Source: Candidatus Daviesbacteria bacterium RIFCSPHIGHO2_01_FULL_40_11 (GTDB taxonomy: Bacteria > Patescibacteriota > Microgenomatia > Daviesbacterales > UBA10151). From it: a DNA stretch of 36,583 bases. Positions 31,896-36,583 of this stretch are shown piece after piece (position 1 is the stretch's first letter; the number at the start of each line of letters is the position of its first letter). Position numbers and translations under genes: made by a program. Location of the stretch: the NCBI GenBank assembly GCA_001776635.1, contig MFCP01000027.1, forward strand, positions 1 to 36,583, in the 5' to 3' direction. The notes below the pieces were generated by a model. That model had not been told where the DNA came from and did no database searches. It saw only the letters and a program-made list of their open reading frames with translations.

Positions 31896-33593
31896 TTACT
31901 CAGAAGGGGCAATTTTGTAGTAGAGGAGAAGCTGTTTGGCTATTTCAAAAAATGTGGGAGCTGCTGTTTCTGATCCAAAAATAGAAGCAGAGGGTTCATC
32001 GTAGCGAACCAGCATTACAAATTTAGGGTCATCAGCAGGAGCAAAACCTACAAACGAAGCGATTGTTTTATTCGGATCGTAATGGCCGGCAACCGGGATT
32101 TGGGCCGTTCCTGTTTTACCGGCAATCCTAAATCCTTTAGGCCGAAATACCTTCGCCTCTCCTTCTTCAACAGCTGCCACCATCATCTCCTTTACTATCT
32201 GGGCAACGGAATCTTTAATTACTTTATCTTTAACCTTTGGCTTAACTTCAAAGCTTCCCTTCTCATCTTTGACTTCTCTTACCACATGAGGCTCCATCAA
32301 ATTTCCCCCATTGGCAATCGCGGCAACTGCCCTCACCATTTGAATTTCCGTTACAGCAATACCTTGGCCGAATGATGCTGTTGCCAAGTCTATTTCCCTC
32401 CAGTCACTTTTCGGTCTGATATCAGGGGAGGATTCATCCTGTAAATCAATATCTGAAGTTTTCCCGAATCCAAACTTTCCAAGATATGAATAAAACTTAT
32501 CTAAACCCAATTTTCGTCCCACAAATACCATCCCTGTATTATCCGAGTGAACTATCACATCTTTTAAGTTGGTATCGGGAAAGTACTTGTTATTCCAAGT
32601 CCTTATAACAAAACCGCCTATAGAAATTGGTCCTGAACAGTCGTCACAGCGGGTATCTGGCTGGACCAGATCTTCATTTAATGCAGCTGCCATAACCAGT
32701 ACTTTAAAGGTTGACCCCGGTTCGTATTGATCAGCCACAACGGGATTCTTAAAATACTCTTTTGGGTAGTTGAAATATTTTAAGGGATCATAACTAGGAA
32801 AAGATGCCATCGCTAAAATCCCTCCGGTAGCAGGATCCATCACCACAGCTGAAGCAGCCTTAGCCCCATATTTTTCTATCCCTGCTTTTAAGTTTTTCTC
32901 AATAATAAATTGAATAGAACGGTCTATATTTAAAACCAGATCCTTCCCATTTCTAGCCTCAGTGGTAAAAAAATTACCTATTAATATCGGTAGCCCTAAA
33001 GCATCCTTCTCGTGTCTTACGAGTCCAGACATACCTTTGAGTTCTCCATCAAAATAACCTTCCAGTCCAAAATAGCCTTTGCTTGCTCCTCTAGCGTCTG
33101 ATCCTAAAAAACCCAATAGATGTGCTGAAGAGGAACCTTCCGGATAAAACCTGGTGCTCCCCTGCTGAAAACCAATACCCGGTAAATTCAAGTTTTCAAT
33201 TTGTTTTTTTTGTTCAATTGAAATATTCTTTTCAAGTTGTACCCAATAGAGATTTTGTGATAATTTGGCAGTTACATCCTTTGCAAAAGTATCAACTTCT
33301 GTTGGATCTTCCGATAAAACCTTTGCTATCAGGTAAGCTACTTTAACTTTTTGATCCGTCGCTATAGCTTTAGGTAAACCATAAAGGGAAAATACAGGGT
33401 TAGAAGAAGCTAGTATTGATTCATCCGAGAAAAGAATATTCCCACGGGTAGCGTCTATTTTTGTATCTGTAAAATGTTGATTCTCAGCCTGAGATTGCAG
33501 AAATTCTGCCCGTACTACTTGCCAATAAAATAGGCGGATTATTATACTTAAAAAGAATAATAGAAAAACTGTTTGTATCCAGAATATTCGCAT
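31896..33593 (-). CDS. ftsI: Septal transpeptidase FtsI (class B PBP)
   Basis: 565 residues. One N-terminal membrane helix (about 4-24) leads to the PBP dimerisation domain (DATRGNILFSD; EGYFDGELKGMSG). The transpeptidase domain has YEPGSTFKV (SxxK, Ser294-Lys297), VHSDNTG (SxN, 350-352) and AGKTGTAQIP (KTG, 493-495). It cross-links septal peptidoglycan and pairs with FtsW. The CDDCS pair of cysteines (316/319) could form a disulfide or metal site. Its ATG overlaps the ftsL stop as TAATG. No PASTA domains. Confidence 0.93.
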   Translation of the reverse strand: MRIFWIQTVFLLFFLSIIIRLFYWQVVRAEFLQSQAENQHFTDTKIDATRGNILFSDESILASSNPVFSLYGLPKAIATDQKVKVAYLIAKVLSEDPTEVDTFAKDVTAKLSQNLYWVQLEKNISIEQKKQIENLNLPGIGFQQGSTRFYPEGSSSAHLLGFLGSDARGASKGYFGLEGYFDGELKGMSGLVRHEKDALGLPILIGNFFTTEARNGKDLVLNIDRSIQFIIEKNLKAGIEKYGAKAASAVVMDPATGGILAMASFPSYDPLKYFNYPKEYFKNPVVADQYEPGSTFKVLVMAAALNEDLVQPDTRCDDCSGPISIGGFVIRTWNNKYFPDTNLKDVIVHSDNTGMVFVGRKLGLDKFYSYLGKFGFGKTSDIDLQDESSPDIRPKSDWREIDLATASFGQGIAVTEIQMVRAVAAIANGGNLMEPHVVREVKDEKGSFEVKPKVKDKVIKDSVAQIVKEMMVAAVEEGEAKVFRPKGFRIAGKTGTAQIPVAGHYDPNKTIASFVGFAPADDPKFVMLVRYDEPSASIFGSETAAPTFFEIAKQLLLYYKIAPSE

Positions 33594-33889
33594 TAACGAA
33601 TATATTGTATACTTTCAGCTTGCGAAAAACCAAGCTCTGCAGATTTGGAAGCAACATTATTTAATGATTCATACTTTGCTATCTCATTTTCTAGAATTTG
33701 ATTTTCCAAATGGAGCGTTTTTGCAATTGAGGACAACTTGTCAAACTTTTCGCCGTAAGCAACTACATTATTACCTGCCCAGATTTCAACCAACATAAGT
33801 ACAAAAAGACAAACTATACTTAAGACTATATATCTTTTTGAGAATCCTTTTTTGGGTTCTGTGGTTTCAAATTTTTTAATTATAGTCAT
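33593..33889 (-). CDS. ftsL: FtsL-like bitopic division protein
   Basis: 98 residues. Basic N-terminal tail, one membrane helix (about 20-38), then a leucine-patterned coiled coil (LSSIAKTLHLENQILENEI) and the FtsL-type end ASKSAELGFSQAESIQYI. It would bridge FtsQ/FtsB to FtsW-FtsI. The sequence is too short and variable for certainty, but place between rsmH and ftsI is the standard one. ATGA overlap with the rsmH stop and TAATG with ftsI. Confidence 0.82.
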   Translation of the reverse strand: MTIIKKFETTEPKKGFSKRYIVLSIVCLFVLMLVEIWAGNNVVAYGEKFDKLSSIAKTLHLENQILENEIAKYESLNNVASKSAELGFSQAESIQYIR

Positions 33890-34836
33890 AATTTTTTAAA
33901 AACTCTCATCTTGGCTGAGCGGGATCTAGGATTTACCCTTACTTCAACCTCACTTGCAATAACAGGTTTTTTAATTAAAATCTCGCCAATGCCCATACTC
34001 TCCCACTGTTTAAAAGTATTTTTAACGATCCTATCTTCCAATGAGTGAAAACTAATAACCACAATGTGACCATTTTTTTCTAGTAAATCCTTTACCTCTT
34101 CTAATCCTTCCTGTAAAGCATCTAGCTCATCATTTACAGCAATCCGCAGGGCCTGAAATACTTTGGTGGCAGGGTGAATTTTTCCCTGCCTGTCGGCAGG
34201 CAGACCCCTTACCCTTCCCACCGCCCTAACCACAACTTCTGCCAATTCTGTCGTGGTCTTAAAAGGCTTTACCTCACGGGCGCGGACCAAAGTATCAGCC
34301 ACCTGCCAAGAATATTTTTCTTCACCCAAACTAGAAAATAACTCATAAAGCTCCCTTCTTGTTAATGTATTCGTTAGATCCAAAGCCCGAACCTGCAGAG
34401 TTGGATCCATCCTCATGTCTAAGGGTCCCTTTTTTACAAAAGAAAAACCCCTTTCGGGGTTCTCAAGCTGCAAACTGGAAACCCCGAGATCAAAAATTGC
34501 ACCTGCAAATTTATGCCTAGCAGTGTCCGTCTGCTTGTCCCACGAAGTCTGGTTCTGCCTGACGAAGTGAGACAAAGATATTAAGTTGTTAATGTCTCTA
34601 AAATTTCCCTGAATCAATACCGAATTCCCTAAATACCCTAAATTCCCTAATCTCTTTCTCGCTCTCTCTATTGCCTCCGGGTCAACATCTATCCCAACTA
34701 CTTTTCCTCCCCGTCTTAAAATCTCTAATGTGTGCCCCCCATCACCCAAAGTACAATCTAAATACCATTTTCCATCTCTAACTTCCAAAACCTCTATCGC
34801 CTCCCTAAGAAGAACGGACCTATGATATCCTTCCAT
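33886..34836 (-). CDS. rsmH: 16S rRNA m4C1402 methyltransferase RsmH (MraW)
   Basis: 316 residues from the ATG at 34834-34836 (MEGYHRSVLLREAIE), the family's normal start; a longer frame up to 35085 runs inside mraZ and is rejected. SAM site LDCTLGDGGHTLEIL (26-40) and GIDVDPEAIERA (48-59). Then FDLGVSSLQLENPERGFSF, GPLDMRMDP and VISFHSLEDRIVK, all RsmH signatures. Two stretches look inserted: about residues 88-108 and 211-218 (GLPADRQG), both encoded by palindrome-like DNA. The start lies 16 nt inside the mraZ end. Confidence 0.93.
   Translation of the reverse strand: MEGYHRSVLLREAIEVLEVRDGKWYLDCTLGDGGHTLEILRRGGKVVGIDVDPEAIERARKRLGNLGYLGNSVLIQGNFRDINNLISLSHFVRQNQTSWDKQTDTARHKFAGAIFDLGVSSLQLENPERGFSFVKKGPLDMRMDPTLQVRALDLTNTLTRRELYELFSSLGEEKYSWQVADTLVRAREVKPFKTTTELAEVVVRAVGRVRGLPADRQGKIHPATKVFQALRIAVNDELDALQEGLEEVKDLLEKNGHIVVISFHSLEDRIVKNTFKQWESMGIGEILIKKPVIASEVEVRVNPRSRSAKMRVFKKL
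34186..34203. repeat. In-frame palindromic repeat inside rsmH
   Basis: CTGCCTG (34186-34192), loop TCGG, CAGGCAG (34197-34203). It encodes LPADRQ just before KIHPATKVFQ. Similar in sequence and peptide to the murG element. Confidence 0.75.
34534..34577. repeat. Second palindrome-like insertion inside rsmH
   Basis: CTTGTCCCAC (34534-34543) is nearly complementary to GTGAGACAAAG (34567-34577), and ACGAAGT occurs twice inside (34542-34548, 34562-34568). It encodes the RsmH stretch SHFVRQNQTSWDKQ, absent from ordinary family members at this place as far as I recall. Confidence 0.5.
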
Positions 34837-35230
34837 AATCTTTCTCGACCTTCCTGATATGCTTTTTCCAAATCTTTGCATCCCAAATCTCAAAATGATC
34901 ACCCGCGCCGATAATTGCAACTTCCTCTTTGACGCTAGCAAAATCAAGCAGGGCAGACGGTATGATAATCCGACCTTGAGCGTCCAGCTCCACCGATTCG
35001 CTGCCAGAAAATAAATACCTTCGCATATACCTGGCCCGTTCTTCCGTAGCAGATATTTCAAGCTGCTTCTTTGCTTCTGCCTCAAAATCCGTTAAATCAA
35101 ATCCCCAGATACAATTTTCAAAACCACGGCTTAAGATTACTTCCCTACTTTTTAACTCTTGCCTGAATTTATGAGGCAAAATTACTCTACCTTTACCTGT
35201 GAATTTTGTTCGATACTCACCCAAAAACAC
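34820..35230 (-). CDS. mraZ: Transcriptional regulator MraZ
   Basis: 136 residues with two AbrB-like halves. The first has MFLGEYRTKFTGKGRVILPHKFRQ-type residues, shown here in part: GEYRTKFTGKGRVILP. The second has SVELDAQGRIIIPSALLDFA; each carries the DxxGR-type DNA-binding turn. MraZ forms a ring that binds TGG-type repeats upstream of its own operon, usually as repressor. The start is GTG at 35228-35230, matching the family N-terminus. First gene of the dcw cluster; rsmH overlaps its end by 17 nt. Confidence 0.94.
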   Translation of the reverse strand: MFLGEYRTKFTGKGRVILPHKFRQELKSREVILSRGFENCIWGFDLTDFEAEAKKQLEISATEERARYMRRYLFSGSESVELDAQGRIIIPSALLDFASVKEEVAIIGAGDHFEIWDAKIWKKHIRKVEKDYGRIS

Positions 35231-35265
35231 GAGGCCATCCTCATTTCTGGGCAGATATCTTAGGG

Positions 35266-35281
35266 TCCGTCAACCGACGGA
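35266..35281. repeat. REP-like hairpin in the mraZ leader
   Basis: TCCGTC (35266-35271), loop AACC, GACGGA (35276-35281). It lies between the MraZ repeats and the mraZ start, so it would be in the transcript. The centre resembles the palindrome at 17730-17750 (TCAA core). Confidence 0.5.
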
Positions 35282-35321
35282 TCACCCTTTTTCACCATCT
35301 ATAACCATTTTCCGCCATTTT
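35282..35321 (-). promoter_or_regulatory. Likely MraZ operator: four 10-bp repeats
   Basis: Read on the minus strand: AAAATGGCGG, AAAATGGTTA, TAGATGGTGA, AAAAGGGTGA, back to back with exact 10-bp period. The core is (A/G)TGG or AGGG after an A-run. Established MraZ operators are TGG-containing repeats about one helical turn apart upstream of mraZ. They begin 9 bp downstream of a TTGACA box. Confidence 0.75.
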
Positions 35322-35330
35322 ACACTATCT

Positions 35331-35336
35331 TGTCAA
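35331..35336 (-). promoter_or_regulatory. -35 box of the dcw promoter
   Basis: Consensus TTGACA. At 18-bp spacing the -10 would be GAAAAT (35307-35312, 4/6), inside the repeat array, so MraZ bound there would block the polymerase. The exact -10 is uncertain. Confidence 0.45.
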
Positions 35337-35373
35337 GGGGGAAATTTTAAGAGAATCCAATTGGAAACTATGC

Positions 35374-36060
35374 TTACTTTAAAACGAAACCATCGGGATC
35401 TATTTGAGTGGGTAGTGAATTTGGTGCAGGCATCCATTCTGCAGTCTTCAAGAATCTGCCATAAGCCCCTAAACCATTATATCCGGTTATAAACAACCTT
35501 CTTTCTTTCCCTTCTGGTACATATAAAACAGGTGGAAAAGAATCAGCTCTAGGAATCCGTATAGTAGTAGCTCGTCTATCTTGAACTGTCTTATAACGTA
35601 GGGTATCAAAATCACCTTGGGCATAAAAGAATTTTGTTTCGTCGTTTGCTCTTGTGCGGATTATGAAACCTACATTGAATCGGTTGTCGAGAACATCATA
35701 GCTTAAAGTGTACAGTGTATGTACGCCGGGTAACTTACCTCCAAAATGACATACATCTAAAGCTGCATTATTTGATAAGTCATTCAAGTGATTTTTCACA
35801 TCCTGAGCCTGCTTGTATCTTCGGCTTAGTTCAGGAGAAATAATTGGCTTAATTCCCAAAACATCTAGGATTCTAGCATAGAGACGTTCAGTTAGTGGCC
35901 ATTCGGCAAATTGTTCTCTAGAAGCAACCAGTTCTTGAGAGGCTTGTTCAACTACTTGCTCTACCTTTGAAAGATCTTCTTGTAGACTTGTAAATTCGGC
36001 GATCGCTGCCTTAAAAAGTTCCTCAGAACGTGCTCTTGTGCCTGCTTTTGTTTCCAACAT
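35374..36060 (-). CDS. Uncharacterised coiled-coil protein
   Basis: 228 residues from the ATG at 36058-36060, preceded by TATACT at 6 nt. A longer frame to 36096 would include the promoter and is rejected. Residues about 8-50 are a Glu/Gln-rich coiled coil (SLQEDLSKVEQVVEQASQ). The C-terminal part is soluble and mixed beta, ending with RRLFITGYNGLGAYGRFL. No signal peptide, membrane helix or catalytic motif that I recognise. It lies directly upstream of the mraZ promoter but is transcribed separately. Confidence 0.7.
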   Translation of the reverse strand: MLETKAGTRARSEELFKAAIAEFTSLQEDLSKVEQVVEQASQELVASREQFAEWPLTERLYARILDVLGIKPIISPELSRRYKQAQDVKNHLNDLSNNAALDVCHFGGKLPGVHTLYTLSYDVLDNRFNVGFIIRTRANDETKFFYAQGDFDTLRYKTVQDRRATTIRIPRADSFPPVLYVPEGKERRLFITGYNGLGAYGRFLKTAEWMPAPNSLPTQIDPDGFVLK

Positions 36061-36066
36061 GCGGGG

Positions 36067-36096
36067 AGTATAGATGAAGAAATAATAGTTTGTCAA
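36067..36096 (-). promoter_or_regulatory. Strong leaderless promoter of the coiled-coil protein gene
   Basis: Consensus TTGACA (36091-36096), 18-bp spacer, TATACT (36067-36072), then exactly 6 nt to the ATG. Confidence 0.7.
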
Positions 36097-36120
36097 ACAA
36101 TGAGACAGACTATGTAAAAT

Positions 36121-36583
36121 TTATTTCGAAGACGTTAAAACTGCAAAGATTCCGGCTCCGTCTACCTTGGCTGATAACTTACTTCCATCTACTTCTGTAG
36201 GGAGTTCCTGCCACTCGCCTTTACTCTGGTTATACCGGTAAAGTTTTGCGCCGTTAGGGGGATTATCTGCCATCTCCAGGCTGAGTGACCCACCACCCAA
36301 CTCTTTAGCAATGGGGACATTTAGCGAATAAACTTTACCCAAGACCTCTTTTCCAGATGGAAGTTTAGGCACACCGGTCAGATCGTTAATTATTGTAAAT
36401 CCGATATTGGATAAGGTCTGCCTATCCCCATCCACTTTATAGATTAGATGTCCATCACCGGAAGTCAGAACTCCTAAAGCCACATCCGGCTTTTGCAAAT
36501 GCCACTGGGTAATCATCCTAAAAGCCTTATTGCCCTTTTTAATATGCAAAGTCAAGGTCCCGTTTTCCACACCCTTATCGTAT
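36121..36583 (-). CDS. C-terminal end of an exported/surface protein (cut by right edge)
   Basis: The frame is open to the right edge; about 154 residues are visible. A GTG at 36568-36570 could be read as a start but the upstream in-frame codons (Tyr-Asp-Lys-Gly) continue without a stop, so it is probably internal. The sequence is Gly/Asn/Lys-rich beta-type. It ends with AKLYRYNQSKGEWQELP and AKVDGAGIFAVLTSSK, the closing pattern often seen in bacterial surface proteins with Ig- or ZU5-like modules. No anchor follows this end. Function unknown. Confidence 0.6.
   Translation of the reverse strand, partial: YDKGVENGTLTLHIKKGNKAFRMITQWHLQKPDVALGVLTSGDGHLIYKVDGDRQTLSNIGFTIINDLTGVPKLPSGKEVLGKVYSLNVPIAKELGGGSLSLEMADNPPNGAKLYRYNQSKGEWQELPTEVDGSKLSAKVDGAGIFAVLTSSK

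Noticed and set aside
32082-32375. Antisense frame inside ftsI, and similar plus-strand frames inside dcw genes
   Set aside because: They are opposite-strand shadows of strongly conserved genes, with no protein-like features or initiation signals.
34837-35085. 83-residue N-terminal extension of RsmH
   Set aside because: It lies inside mraZ in another frame and has no family similarity; MEGYHRS is the normal start.
1-36583. Alternative genetic code (UGA read as Gly)
   Set aside because: TGA ends several genes at the expected length (rplU, murE, ftsW, GT2-linked methyltransferase) and is not found inside conserved domains.
1-36583. CRISPR array, prophage, transposase or defence island
   Set aside because: No regularly spaced repeats, no transposase or phage genes; repeats seen are isolated palindromes.

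Overview
The window looks like a chromosomal segment of a Candidate Phyla Radiation (Patescibacteria) bacterium, most likely of the Microgenomates group. This is inferred from the AT-rich sequence, short compact genes, cell-wall enzymes lacking whole domains, palindromic repeats inserted in frame in conserved genes, and many promoters whose -10 box lies 6-9 nt before the start codon, implying leaderless mRNAs. UGA is used as a normal stop (rplU, murE, ftsW), so the recoded Gracilibacteria and Absconditabacteria are unlikely. No database search was possible; family calls rest on motifs read by eye.

Left part (1-15.2 kb): the N-terminal part of a PolX-type DNA polymerase runs off the left edge, followed by tRNA-Asp. 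Next comes a three-gene minus-strand set (small membrane protein, kinase-like/methyltransferase protein, membrane sulfatase-like protein). On the plus strand are a membrane-anchored LysM protein and a GT-C/TPR protein. A nucleotidyltransferase and a kinase-methyltransferase fusion follow, then tRNA-Thr and tRNA-Gly and an anchored Ig-like-domain protein. An envelope polysaccharide block holds a PIG-V-like mannosyltransferase, an O-antigen ligase/polymerase-like protein, a GT2 glycosyltransferase, a methyltransferase and a Wzx-like flippase. tRNA-Val and signal peptidase I (lepB) close this part.

Right part (15.2-35.3 kb): a long minus-strand run. In transcription order it is a dcw cluster mraZ-rsmH-ftsL-ftsI-murE-murB-murA-murF-mraY-ftsW-murG-ftsQ-ftsA-ftsZ, then tandem terminators, a small Cys-containing ORF, ileS, rodA, rplU, rpmA and parB. 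Many junctions are ATGA, GTGA or TAATG overlaps, suggesting translational coupling. Extra promoters appear ahead of murE, ftsQ, ftsZ, rplU and rpmA. A 40-bp array of four 10-bp repeats upstream of mraZ looks like the MraZ operator. Upstream of that lie an uncharacterised coiled-coil protein with a strong leaderless promoter and the C-terminal end of an exported protein cut by the right edge.

The dcw genes would make and cross-link peptidoglycan and build the divisome, but with oddities: MurE and MurF lack the N-terminal substrate-binding domain, MurB lacks its C-terminal catalytic domain, MurA has Asp at the usual active-site Cys115, MraY has lost most of its HHH motif, and murC and murD are not in the cluster. 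No CRISPR array, transposase or prophage was seen. No gene-free stretch exceeds about 300 bases apart from the tRNA-bearing 8222-8561 region, which is described.
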